Source: Paraburkholderia atlantica (GTDB taxonomy: Bacteria > Pseudomonadota > Gammaproteobacteria > Burkholderiales > Burkholderiaceae). From it: a stretch of DNA of 64,000 bases. Location of the stretch: the NCBI RefSeq assembly GCF_009362785.1, contig NZ_WHNQ01000005.1, forward strand, positions 1-64,000, read 5' to 3'. Positions 27,258 to 35,881 of this stretch are shown here, one piece after another. The stretch's first letter is position 1. The number at the start of each line of letters is the position of its first letter. The notes below the pieces were generated by a model. The model did no database searches and was not told the DNA's origin. It saw only the letters and a program-made list of their open reading frames with translations. A program made the position numbers and the translations under genes.

Positions 27258-27290
27258 AGAAAAAAGCCTGCCACAGGGGCAGGCTGAAAA
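27258..27290 (-). terminator. Terminator for the HIT-protein gene
   Basis: On the minus strand AGCCTGCC-loop-GGCAGGCT is followed by a T-rich run. It lies about 150 bp beyond the HIT stop and also faces the end of the 59-residue ORF. Confidence 0.65.
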
Positions 27291-27440
27291 AAGAGATCCA
27301 CACTCAATGCCTTGAACACAAGGCAATAGCAGTCTAGTCGCGACGCGCCAAGCGGTGGTTTCAACGGTTTTTACAGTTGTTACCGCACGTGACCGTGATG
27401 CTGGGCGCGGCCTTGTGTCGGCAGGCCCACGCGTCGCGCT

Positions 27441-27866
27441 TCAATGGGCGCGCCAGTGCGCGCGAATCCGTTTGGCGAGCGCTTCAAGTGTGTCGGCGTC
27501 GGCGACCTCCCGCGCATGCAGCTTCAGCGGCTGACCTTCCCAGCGCGGAATCACATGGAAATGGACATGCGACACCGTCTGTCCCGCCGCCGCGCCATTG
27601 AACTGGCCGATGAACACGCCGTCCGGACGCAGCGCCGCGCGTACCGCGATCGCGAGCTTTTGCGCCATGCGCGCCGAAGCGACGAGCGCCACATCCGACA
27701 GATCGAAAATCTCCGCGACCGCTTCCTTCGGCACGACGAGCAGATGACCGTCGGCTTGCGGCATCAGGTCCATGAAAGCCAGCGCCTGGTCGTTTTCGGC
27801 CACCTTGATGCACGGTAGTTCGCCGCGCAAGATTTTGGCGAACGGGTTGCTGTCGTTGTAGCTCAT
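27441..27866 (-). CDS. HIT-family nucleotide hydrolase
   Basis: Small histidine-triad phosphoramidase/nucleotide hydrolase of 141 residues. The triad HVHFHVIP is near residue 96, preceded by the nucleotide-binding IKVAENDQALAFMDLMPQADGHLLVVPKE region (described by key residues ALAF and HLLVVPK). ATG 27866 is preceded by AAAGGAA; the frame runs 17 codons further without support. HIT proteins cleave adenosine phosphoramidates or dinucleoside polyphosphates, and the exact substrate is unknown here. Confidence 0.9.
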   Translation of the reverse strand: MSYNDSNPFAKILRGELPCIKVAENDQALAFMDLMPQADGHLLVVPKEAVAEIFDLSDVALVASARMAQKLAIAVRAALRPDGVFIGQFNGAAAGQTVSHVHFHVIPRWEGQPLKLHAREVADADTLEALAKRIRAHWRAH

Positions 27867-27969
27867 CGCGTTTCCTTTCGTTTGATCTGGTTTCGATTCA
27901 TGGGTCGAGCGGGACACTGCTGTTTCGCGCAGCTTTGCATCGCGGGTTGCCTATTTTCCACCCGAATGC

Positions 27970-28905
27970 TTACGGCACGCGTGCGGCGCGCCGGATCGCT
28001 TGAGGCGGCTGGCCGAACGCGCGCAAAAACGCGCGCCGCATCCGCTCGGGGTCGATGAAGCCAGTGTCGGCTGCGACCGTTTCGATCGAATGACGGCCGG
28101 TTTCGAGCATCGTGCGGGCCGCTTCGACGCGCAGCGCTTCGATCGCTCGGGCCGGCGACTGGCGCGTCTCGTCGCGGAACGCGCGGCTGAACTGGCGCGG
28201 GCTCAGATGCGCGACCTCGGCTAGCTGTTCGACGCTCAGCGGCTCGTGCAGATGACTCTTCGCATACGACAGCGCATTCTGGATCCGATCGGACTTCGGC
28301 TCGAGATCGAGCATCGCCGAGTACTGCGATTGTCCGCCGGTGCGGCGGTGATAGACGACGAGCTTCTTCGCGATCGCGCGCGACACCGCGACGCCGAGGT
28401 CGTTCTCGACCAGCGCGAGGCACAGATCGATGCACGCGGTCATGCCGGCCGAGGTCCACACCGAGCCGTCGACGATGAAGATGCGGTCCTCGTCGACCCG
28501 CGCGCGCGGAAAGCGCCGCTGCAGATCGCGGGCATGCGCCCAGTGCGTGGTCGCGTGGCGGCCGTCGAGGATGCCCGCTTCGGCGAGCACGAACGCGCCG
28601 GTGCAGATGCTCGCGGTGCGGCGCGAGGCGGCGAGGGCGTCGTTCAGAAACGCGAGCAGCCCCGGCGACGACGGGGCGATTTCCATCGCGCCGGTGACGA
28701 TCACCGTGTCGTAGGCGGGATCGCCGAACGGCCGCGTCGCGACCTCGACGCCCGCCGAACTGCGCACCATGCCGCCGTGCTCGGAGATCAGCGCGACATC
28801 GTATGCGGGCTCGTCGGTGTCCTGATTGGCGAGTTCGAAAATCGATACCGCGACCATGTCGAGGATCTGGAAGCCCGGAAACACCACTATGCCGATGCGT
28901 TTCAT
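27970..28905 (-). CDS. GlxA-type regulator (DJ-1/PfpI-like domain + AraC HTH)
   Basis: The 311 residues run from ATG 28905. The N-terminal class I glutamine-amidotransferase-like domain (about 1-180) contains the nucleophile-elbow-like ICTGAFVLAEAG, and the C-terminal AraC HTH (about 210-305) contains two helix-turn-helix units (LSVEQLAEVAHLSPRQFSR and the IETVAADTGF block). GlxA-type proteins often control neighbouring catabolic or transport genes. It is divergent from the SDR gene at 29081, its likely target. Effector unknown. Confidence 0.88.
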   Translation of the reverse strand: MKRIGIVVFPGFQILDMVAVSIFELANQDTDEPAYDVALISEHGGMVRSSAGVEVATRPFGDPAYDTVIVTGAMEIAPSSPGLLAFLNDALAASRRTASICTGAFVLAEAGILDGRHATTHWAHARDLQRRFPRARVDEDRIFIVDGSVWTSAGMTACIDLCLALVENDLGVAVSRAIAKKLVVYHRRTGGQSQYSAMLDLEPKSDRIQNALSYAKSHLHEPLSVEQLAEVAHLSPRQFSRAFRDETRQSPARAIEALRVEAARTMLETGRHSIETVAADTGFIDPERMRRAFLRAFGQPPQAIRRAARVP

Positions 28906-29080
28906 CTGCGATGTCCTTAAACGAGGGAAATACGACATTTGAGACAAAAAGGTACGCGCCTAAACTCACTCCGTCAACACTGCCGCATCAGCGCGAAAGC
29001 CGCGAGGCAGCGAGTTCACGGATGTTCCCATTCATCGGACAGGGCGGTCGCATCAGGCGCAGCCCGCAAGGAGAGTTTCA

Positions 29081-29920
29081 ATGGCAACGCATGCAGACAA
29101 GGGCATACAAGGCGATTCGAACGAAGGCAAGGGCACGGCGGTGGTCACGGGCGCATCGTCGGGTATCGGCGCGGTCTACGCGGACCGGCTCGCGCGACGC
29201 GGCTACGATCTGCTGCTGATCGCGCGCGACGGCGCGCGCCTCGGCAGCCTCGCCGATCGGCTGACGAAGGAGACCGGCCGGCGCGTGAGCACCGTCAGCG
29301 CCGATCTGACCGACAAGGCCGACGTGCGGCGCATCGAGAACCAGTTGCGCGCCGAGCGCGGCATCACGATGCTGGTCAACAACGCGGGCGTCGGCGCGAC
29401 CGCGACGCTGCTCGATTCCGACATCGATGAACTCGAGAAGATGATCGATCTGAATGTGACGTCGCTCACGCGCCTGACGGCGGCAGTGTTGCCGGGTTTC
29501 ATCGTGCGTGGCGCGGGGACGGTGATCAATATCTCGTCGATCGTCGCGCTGTCACCGGAATTGCTGAACGGCACCTATAGCGGCACCAAGGCGTACGTGC
29601 TGAACCTCACGCAGTCGCTGCATCACGAGGTGGGCGGCAAGGGCGTGCGGCTGCAGGCGGTGTTGCCGGGCGCGACGAGCACGGCGTTCTGGGATCGCGC
29701 GGGTCTGGCGGTCGAGAACCTGCCTTCGCAGATCGTGATGAGCGCCGAGGACATGGTCGACGCGGCGCTGGCCGGTCTCGACCAGGGCGAGCTGGTGACG
29801 ATCCCGTCGTTGCCCGATGCCGCCGACTGGGAGCGTCTGAACAGCGCGCGTCTGCATCTGCAGCCGAATCTGTCGCGCAGCGCGCCGGCCGAGCGCTATA
29901 CGCGCGCCGTGGCGGCGTGA
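29081..29920 (+). CDS. Short-chain dehydrogenase/reductase
   Basis: Classical SDR of 279 residues. The cofactor motif TGASSGIG is at about 23-30, followed by NNAG, the catalytic Ser in NISSIVAL and YSGTKAY (YxxxK). The C-terminal 60 residues are less standard. GGAGAG precedes the ATG. It is divergent from a GlxA-type regulator gene, suggesting inducible expression. The substrate cannot be read from sequence. Confidence 0.88.
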   Translation: MATHADKGIQGDSNEGKGTAVVTGASSGIGAVYADRLARRGYDLLLIARDGARLGSLADRLTKETGRRVSTVSADLTDKADVRRIENQLRAERGITMLVNNAGVGATATLLDSDIDELEKMIDLNVTSLTRLTAAVLPGFIVRGAGTVINISSIVALSPELLNGTYSGTKAYVLNLTQSLHHEVGGKGVRLQAVLPGATSTAFWDRAGLAVENLPSQIVMSAEDMVDAALAGLDQGELVTIPSLPDAADWERLNSARLHLQPNLSRSAPAERYTRAVAA

Positions 29921-29961
29921 AACAGCGGGTGGCGGGTGGTGGGGGTGGGGCGCCGCAAGAC

Positions 29962-31077
29962 TCAGCCGCTCACCGCCACCTGATTCTTACCGTCGTGTTT
30001 CGCGCGATACAGGCCGACACCGGCGGCCTCGATCAGCGTCGTGACCGGTTCGGCCGCCGACGGCACCATCAGCGCCGCGCCGATGCTGATCGTGACGACG
30101 CCTTCTGCCGAGCCCGCATGGGTGATCGCGAGGTCTTCGACCGCGATGCGGATTTTCTCCGCGAGCAGCCGCAAGCCGCCCGCCGACGTGCCCGGCACGA
30201 CCACCGCGAACTCCTCGCCGCCGAAGCGCGCGGCGAGATCCGGTGAATGGCGGAGGCACGCTTCGATCGTATGCGCGACGCTCTTCAGCACTTCGTCGCC
30301 GGCGACGTGCCCGTAGGTGTCGTTGTAGGCCTTGAAGTTGTCGACGTCGATCATCAGGAGGCCGAGGCCGGTCTTGTCGCGAGTGCCGCGGCGCCATTCG
30401 TCGGCCAGATGCTGGTCCAGGTAGCGGTGGTTCGACAGGCCGGTGAGACCGTCCGAATGCGTGAGCCGCTGCAACTCCAGATTCGTCGCCAGCAGTTGCT
30501 GCTGTGACTGCCGCAGCGCGCGGTACGCCTCGTCGCGTTGCCGCAGGTTCAGATACGAACGCGAGTGATAGCGGAGGCGCGCGATCAGCTCGATGCGATC
30601 CGGCAGTTTCACGAGGTAATCGTTCGAGCCGGCCGCGAACGCCGCACTTTTGACGAGCGGCTCTTCCCTGGTCGACAGCGCGATGATCGGAATATCGCGC
30701 GTGGCCGGATTCAGCCGGTATTGCTGCACCAGCGTCAGACCGTCGGTGCCCGGCATCGCGAGATCTTGCAGGATCACTGTTGCGCGCGTTTCCTCGGCGC
30801 AGCGCACCGCGTCTTCCCATGATGCGCAGTAGTGGAAGTCCACCCCCGGCTCGTCGGCGAGCGCCTCGCGCACCCCGTCGGCGATGACCGCCTGGTCGTC
30901 GACCAACAACACCGTGATCGGGCACTCGGCCGCCGGCGGGGCAGCGAGGATGCGCGCGAGCGAGTCGTCGATGGCGAGGCCGGGCGCATTCTCCGCGACG
31001 AGCGCGTGTGCCTGCGCCTGTGCTTCGCCTGCGGGATGCAGCGTTGCGGCGTTCTGCTGGGGTTTAGAGGTGTCCAT
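29962..31077 (-). CDS. WspR-like response-regulator diguanylate cyclase
   Basis: Cytoplasmic REC-GGDEF protein of 371 residues. A ~50-residue N-terminal tail precedes the receiver domain (about 55-170), with acidic pocket VDD, phospho-acceptor Asp in ILQDLAMP and Lys in LVKLPD. A coiled-coil linker (about 175-205) leads to GGDEF with intact GGEEF at 286-290. The product would be c-di-GMP. The inhibitory I-site position RxxD reads HSPD (277-280), with the Arg shifted one residue earlier. No wsp chemosensory genes adjoin it. Confidence 0.9.
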   Translation of the reverse strand: MDTSKPQQNAATLHPAGEAQAQAHALVAENAPGLAIDDSLARILAAPPAAECPITVLLVDDQAVIADGVREALADEPGVDFHYCASWEDAVRCAEETRATVILQDLAMPGTDGLTLVQQYRLNPATRDIPIIALSTREEPLVKSAAFAAGSNDYLVKLPDRIELIARLRYHSRSYLNLRQRDEAYRALRQSQQQLLATNLELQRLTHSDGLTGLSNHRYLDQHLADEWRRGTRDKTGLGLLMIDVDNFKAYNDTYGHVAGDEVLKSVAHTIEACLRHSPDLAARFGGEEFAVVVPGTSAGGLRLLAEKIRIAVEDLAITHAGSAEGVVTISIGAALMVPSAAEPVTTLIEAAGVGLYRAKHDGKNQVAVSG

Positions 31078-31350
31078 GCGGTTCAGCCCGAATGAAGGTC
31101 AGGAAAGGCACATGAGGTTGCGGGGAGGCGAGGCGCCCATTGATCACTTCCATTGGTCAGATAATAGTCGGCGCCCGGAACAAGACCAGCACGGCAATCG
31201 TCCTCGCTGTAGCTACGCAACGCGATGTGTGGGCTGACGCATCTGACGTTATGCGCCTGTTACAGAGTTAATGTCCGGTTACCAACTGCAGCATCTATTT
31301 CCGCCCGCGCCAGCGACAATTCGTCCATGCCTGAACGGCGGGAGCTCAAT

Positions 31351-31680
31351 ATGAAAAAGATCGCAGTGGCGTTGGTAATGGCGGGTAGTTTGACGGTGGC
31401 GGGCCAAGCGTCCGCACACGGACACGGCGGCGACGTGGTGGGTGCGCTGATCGGCGGCGCGGTGCTGGGCGCGGTGGTTAGCTCGGTGTTGACACCGGCG
31501 CCGGTGGTCGCGTATCCGCAGCCAGTCTATGCCGAGCCCGCGTATCAGCCCGCGCCGGCCTATGTGGCACCGCCGCCCGGATATTGCTATGACCAGTATC
31601 AGCGCGCCTATGTCGCGTGCGGCGCACCGCCGCCCGGACAGTACGGCTATGCACAACCGCAACCCGAGCCGCAGTGGTGA
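31351..31680 (+). CDS. Small secreted glycine-zipper/Pro-Tyr-rich protein
   Basis: The 109-residue protein has a Sec signal peptide (about 1-24, ASA/HGHGG), a Gly/Ala/Val hydrophobic stretch GALIGGAVLGAVVSS with glycine-zipper spacing, then a Pro/Tyr/Ala-rich C-terminus with a CYDQYQRAYVAC pair. GGGAG stands about 6 nt before the ATG at 31351. Burkholderia genomes carry many such outer-envelope proteins of unknown role. Confidence 0.75.
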   Translation: MKKIAVALVMAGSLTVAGQASAHGHGGDVVGALIGGAVLGAVVSSVLTPAPVVAYPQPVYAEPAYQPAPAYVAPPPGYCYDQYQRAYVACGAPPPGQYGYAQPQPEPQW

Positions 31681-31730
31681 ACGCGGCAAGGCTCTGATGC
31701 GGAGATGATTCAGACTAGCCACGCGCAGAC

Positions 31731-31762
31731 AAAAAGGCCGTCGCTCAACGCGACGGCCTTTT
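31731..31762. terminator. Bidirectional terminator
   Basis: AAAAGGCCGTCGC (31732-31744) pairs with GCGACGGCCTTTT (31750-31762) between convergent small genes. Confidence 0.85.
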
Positions 31763-31777
31763 CATTTGAGGCACGCC

Positions 31778-31939
31778 TTAATGCTTGTGATGCAGCCACT
31801 CCGCGTAATGCGTGTCGAGCCAGCGCTCGAGCTTGGGCGGTTTGGATGGGTCGCGGTGACGCGACATCATCCAGATGGCAACGCCGACCACCAGCATGAC
31901 GGCAGGCCCCATCAGATAGGCGAGCATTGATTCAGGCAT
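31778..31939 (-). CDS. 53-residue single-pass membrane protein, unknown
   Basis: ATG 31939 is preceded by GGAGG with good spacing. The product has a hydrophobic segment at about 6-24 and a basic/aromatic tail (RHRDPSKPPKLERWL…HHKH). The frame is open a further 34 codons upstream, but the ribosome binding site fixes this start. I do not recognise the family. The terminator at 31731 closes it. Confidence 0.65.
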   Translation of the reverse strand: MPESMLAYLMGPAVMLVVGVAIWMMSRHRDPSKPPKLERWLDTHYAEWLHHKH

Positions 31940-32118
31940 CGGAACCTCCGTATCGACTTGCATCCATCTCTCAGTGTAGGCGAAGGAAGCGGGGAAAGAA
32001 CGACGATGTGAAACGGTCGCAAGGAGCGGAAAAGGGCGCATTTTCGCCCAGTTTGGAAACCTTGTTTTTTATGATTCTTTCCTTTGTTTGCTTGGGTTTG
32101 GGACGAGGTCGCCTCGGC

Positions 32119-32128
32119 CTGTGTACCA
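32119..32128 (+). repeat. Direct repeat flanking the integrase gene (left copy)
   Basis: CTGTGTACCA here is repeated at 33436-33445 on the other side of the integrase gene. The pair may be remnants of attachment-site cores, but 10 bp is short. Confidence 0.35.
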
Positions 32129-32185
32129 TCCCGTTTCCGGCATGACAGCAAACGTCACATCACGCCAAAACCCATGACAATGCCG

Positions 32186-33376
32186 TCAAGCCGTCCCGTC
32201 CACAGTCTGCCGTGCGAGTTCCATCTGGCTATCGACAAAGTCCGCCCAACTCTGAAGCGTGCGACGGTCCCGCGCCGCTTCGTCGGTTGCTTCACGATTC
32301 GTGATGTCGGCCCCCGCGGCTGATTGCTGCTCCATGTCGCGCAGATGCGTCGACGCAGTGCGACGAAAGTCATGCAGCACGAAATGCTCCACGTCGAGCC
32401 CCAATGCTTTGACCGCCTGGTTCAACGTGCTTTTCGCGATCGGCCGATCGTCGCCTCTGACGCTCGGGAACACGAACGTCTCGCTGGTGCGCGCGCGCTG
32501 CAGCTCACGCAGCAGCGCAACCGCCTGACGCGGCAGACGGACGATGCGGTCCTCGCGCGCGTTCACACGCGCAGCGGGGATCGTCCACAGCGCGTTGTCG
32601 AGATCGAACTCGGCCCATCTGGATTCGATGAGGTCGGATTTGCGCGCCATAGTCAGCACCAGCAGATGCAGCGCTAGCTTCAGCGGGCGGCGGATACTCG
32701 ACGTGTCGATCGTGCGCAGCATGACACCGATCTCGGCGCCGGACAGCACGCGGGTGCGGCTGTCGAAGGTCGCGATCGAGCGCGCCGGCACGACTTCCGC
32801 TGGGTTGCTGGTCGCGAGCTGACGTGCGATCAGGTATGCGTACAGGCGCTTCACGACGTTGCGCGTGTGCAGCGCCATTTTCGGCGCGCCGCGGCTTTTG
32901 ATGCGCTCGCAGATCGCGACGACGTCGTCGGCGGTGACTGCGCCGATCGGCTTGTTGCCGATCGCGGGCAGCACGTCCTTGTCGAGCGCGCGCCGCGTAG
33001 TGCGGCGATATTCGTCCGACTTGCCGGCCAGCGCCGTCGTGACATAAAGCTCGGCGGCTTCGCGCAGCACATCGGCCTTGCTCTCGGCGCCACGATCGCG
33101 CCGCGCGGTCGCGACCGGCGAGATGCCCTGCGCGACGAGTGCCGCGTACCTCTGGGCCTTCGCGCGCGCGACGCGCAGCGAAATCATCCGGTAATCGCCG
33201 ATCGTCGCGAGTGGCTGACGCTTGCCATTCAACGTATAGCGGAAGCGCCAGATCTTGGTGCCGGTCGTCATGACTTCGATCACGAGACCGTTGCCGTCGG
33301 CGACGCAGTAGCGAGTCGCGCGCGGTTCGAGCGCGCGGATCTCGGATTCGGTGAGCGGGGTGGCGAGGCGAGGCAT
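32186..33376 (-). pseudogene. Tyrosine recombinase (P4-type integrase), probably inactive
   Basis: The 396-residue integrase has an N-terminal arm-binding DUF4102-like domain (LTESEIRALEPRATRYCVADGNGL), a SAM-like core-binding domain (about 100-190) and a catalytic domain. The first Arg (TMARKSDLIESRW) and HDFRRTASTHLRDM are present. The usual ~22-residue stretch carrying the last His/Trp and the nucleophilic Tyr before the LQSWADFVD helix is replaced by about 10 residues with Thr where Tyr-Asn-Arg is expected (TNREAT). No Tyr occurs after the HxxR. The frame is still open. It lies alone between the 53-residue gene and mnmE. Confidence 0.78.
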
Positions 33377-33435
33377 GCTTTTGGGAGCGCTGTACGTTTA
33401 GATTCGGACAGCGGGGATTTTAACTTTTGCCACGG

Positions 33436-33470
33436 CTGTGTACCAAAAATTCGCTGCGTTTTTGGTTCAC
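33436..33470. repeat. Inverted repeat upstream of the integrase gene, with right copy of the direct repeat
   Basis: GTGTACCAAAAA (33438-33449) faces TTTTTGGTTCAC (33459-33470) around 9 nt, with 11 of 12 bp pairing. CTGTGTACCA at 33436-33445 repeats the sequence at 32119. Inverted arms next to the int start are common in P4-type attachment sites. Confidence 0.45.
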
Positions 33471-33561
33471 CAAGCGTGATTTTCGATTGCGAAGCAGCCG
33501 CCCCTATCCGACCGCAAGACCCTATATAACGCCGGGATTGCGCCGACGCGCAAGATCGGCG

Positions 33562-34956
33562 TTACTTGCCAATACAGAATCGGCTGAAAATCACTCCGAG
33601 CAGATCGTCCGAGCTGAACTCACCTGTGATCGAGTTCAACTGATCCTGCGCGAGCCGCAATTCCTCGGCGAACAAATCGAGCGCCTGCGCGTTCTGCTCT
33701 GCATGCGCGGCGGCGGTCGCCAGATGCTCGTCGGCCGCGCGTAATGCGATCAAATGCCGCTCGCGCGCGAGATAGACGCTCTCCGCGCCAGCCTGCCAGC
33801 CGGCAATCCGCAGCAGCTCGTCGCGCAGCAACGCGACGCCGTCACCCTGCTTCGCTGACAGCTGCACCTCGCTGAGTTCGAGATCGGCGTCGAGTGCCTG
33901 CGTCGCGGGCGCGAGTCCGGTCAGGTCGGTCTTGTTCAACACGCGCACGACCGGCACGCCGCGCGGAAAGCGTCGGGCGATCGTTTCGTCGTCGGTCGTC
34001 ATGCCGGCGCGCGCATCGAGCAGATGCAGCACCACGTCCGCGCGCTCGATCTCGCCCCACGTGCGCTCGATGCCGATCTTCTCGACCTCGTCCTCGGTGT
34101 CGCGCAGGCCCGCCGTGTCGATCACGTGGAGCGGGATGCCTTCGATCTGGATCGTCTGCGCGACCTTGTCGCGCGTCGTGCCGGCGATCGGCGTGACGAT
34201 CGCGAGTTCGGCGCCAGCGAGCGCATTCAGCAGCGACGATTTGCCGACGTTCGGCTGCCCCGCCAGCACGACCGACAAACCCTCGCGCAGCAACGCCCCT
34301 TGGCGCGCCTCGCTCAGCACATGAGCGAGACGCTCGCGAATGCGCGCGAGTTTGCCGCGCGCGTCGGCGGCTTCGAGAAAGTCGATTTCCTCTTCCGGGA
34401 AGTCGAGCGTCGCTTCGACGAGCATCCGCAGTGTGATCACTTCTTCGACCAGCGCGTGGATGTCGCGCGAGAACGCGCCGTCGAGCGAGCGGCCGGCCGA
34501 ACGCGCCGCCGCCTCGGTGCTCGCCTCGATCAGATCGGCGACGGCTTCGGCCTGCGCGAGGTCGAGCTTGTCGTTCAAAAACGCGCGACGCGTGAATTCG
34601 CCCGGCTCGGCGAGCCGCAGACCGAACGCGCGGCCGGCGTCGATGCAGCGCTGCAGGACCAACTGCAGCACGACCGGGCCGCCATGGCCCTGCAGTTCGA
34701 GCACGTGCTCGCCGGTGTACGAATGCGGCGCCGGAAAGTACAACGCGATGCCGCGATCGAGCGGATTGCCGCTCGCGTCGAGAAACGGTACATAGCTCGC
34801 GTGCCGCGCGGTGAGCGTCTGGCCGGTGAGCGCTTGCATCAACGGCTGGGCCGCCGCCGCGCCGGCGCGGCCGAACGAAATCCGCACGACGCCGATGCCT
34901 CCCCGGCCGGGCGCGGTAGCAATGGCAACGATGGGATCGGAGTCGGTCGTGAGCAT
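33562..34956 (-). CDS. mnmE: MnmE, tRNA-modifying GTPase
   Basis: Partner of MnmG (GidA) in forming the 5-carboxymethylaminomethyl modification at wobble U34 of tRNAs. The 464 residues hold an N-terminal tetrahydrofolate-binding domain, a helical domain interrupted by the G domain ([26 protein letters not shown]) and the C-terminal CIGK motif with the redox-sensitive Cys. It is the distal gene of the rpmH-rnpA-yidD-yidC block, though the XRE gene lies between it and yidC. Confidence 0.96.
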   Translation of the reverse strand: MLTTDSDPIVAIATAPGRGGIGVVRISFGRAGAAAAQPLMQALTGQTLTARHASYVPFLDASGNPLDRGIALYFPAPHSYTGEHVLELQGHGGPVVLQLVLQRCIDAGRAFGLRLAEPGEFTRRAFLNDKLDLAQAEAVADLIEASTEAAARSAGRSLDGAFSRDIHALVEEVITLRMLVEATLDFPEEEIDFLEAADARGKLARIRERLAHVLSEARQGALLREGLSVVLAGQPNVGKSSLLNALAGAELAIVTPIAGTTRDKVAQTIQIEGIPLHVIDTAGLRDTEDEVEKIGIERTWGEIERADVVLHLLDARAGMTTDDETIARRFPRGVPVVRVLNKTDLTGLAPATQALDADLELSEVQLSAKQGDGVALLRDELLRIAGWQAGAESVYLARERHLIALRAADEHLATAAAHAEQNAQALDLFAEELRLAQDQLNSITGEFSSDDLLGVIFSRFCIGK

Positions 34957-35336
34957 GTGAGATCGGCGAAACGGGAGGGGAAGGGCAGTGCCGTGTTGGT
35001 CGAGTCGGCGCGAGGCATTGTAACGCGCGCGCTTCGGACGAAAGGGCTCGCGGCAAGGACGCGAGGCGGAAGACGTGCCTGCTCGCTCTATCGGTTGAAC
35101 ATCTCAGATTTATCCCAAGTAAGCTAGGATTATTATCGCGCTACTTAAGAATAATTGAGACTCGGCAGCAGCTGTAGCTCAGGCAAAGCCAAGCCAGGCA
35201 ATAAAGAGATGAAAAAAATCGAATTCGCGCAACGCTTTATCGGGCGCACGCTGCAAGCTAAAACTATCTCAAATAAGAGAAAACAAAGCTTGGTCGGTTG
35301 TCAACTGGTTGAACGCTGAATTGCACAATCTGGCCC
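34957..35336. other. AT-rich intergenic region upstream of the XRE gene
   Basis: This 380-bp region has clearly lower GC than its surroundings (for example the tract 35120-35155 and the A/G-rich 35205-35290) and no supported ORF. It should contain the mnmE promoter and the XRE control region. GTTGTC and GTTGAAC half-sites near 35297-35313 could be operator pieces, but I cannot define a palindrome. Confidence 0.55.
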
Positions 35337-35744
35337 ATGCCGACCGACAAAGAAAAAGCCGCCTTCGCCAAGAGGCTGAAGGATCTGCTCGAGCCGCTGA
35401 AAATCCGCGGCGGGACCAAACTCGCCGAGCAGTTCAATCTTCGCTATCACGGCGAGCGTCCCGTGACACCCCAGACCGCGCACAAATGGCTGACGGGCAC
35501 GACGATTCCGAAGCCGGACAAGTTGCGCACGCTCGCCGAATGGTTGAACGTCAACGAGCACTGGCTTCATTACGGACCTCCGCCCGGCGCTAGTACACGA
35601 CCGATGGCACGTGGCGAAAAGTATCCACCGACACCCGAAACGATCGAACTCGCTTCGAAGATTGCATCGTTGACGCCGAAGGATCGGAATCTGGTCGAGG
35701 AAATGATCGTGCGCTTTTACGGCGAAGATTCCGACGAAGAGTGA
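35337..35744 (+). CDS. XRE-like HTH transcriptional regulator
   Basis: The 135-residue protein has an HTH in the first 75 residues (GGTKLAEQFNLRY…TPQTAHKWLTGTTIPKPDKLRTLAEWLNV, key residues AHKWL and PKPDKL), like CI/Cro-type phage regulators, then an acidic C-terminal tail. No ribosome binding site is visible before ATG 35337, so a leaderless or weak start is possible. The AT-rich upstream DNA and insertion between mnmE and yidC suggest acquisition, but similar genes sit here in other Burkholderia as far as I recall. Confidence 0.8.
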   Translation: MPTDKEKAAFAKRLKDLLEPLKIRGGTKLAEQFNLRYHGERPVTPQTAHKWLTGTTIPKPDKLRTLAEWLNVNEHWLHYGPPPGASTRPMARGEKYPPTPETIELASKIASLTPKDRNLVEEMIVRFYGEDSDEE

Positions 35745-35794
35745 ACGCCGCAACCTAAGCGCAGCCGCCCGTCGCATTTCATCGACCGCACCAT

Positions 35795-35831
35795 AAAAAA
35801 AGCCGCCCGGTTCGCACCGGGCGGCTTTTCG
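35795..35831. terminator. Bidirectional terminator between the XRE gene and yidC
   Basis: AAGCCGCCCGGT (35800-35811) pairs with ACCGGGCGGCTT (35816-35827), with an A run to the left and a T run to the right. Confidence 0.85.
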
Positions 35832-35881
35832 TTTTCAGCTTTGCGTCACGGCGGCCATGCAGGCCGCCGCGGGACGGAACA

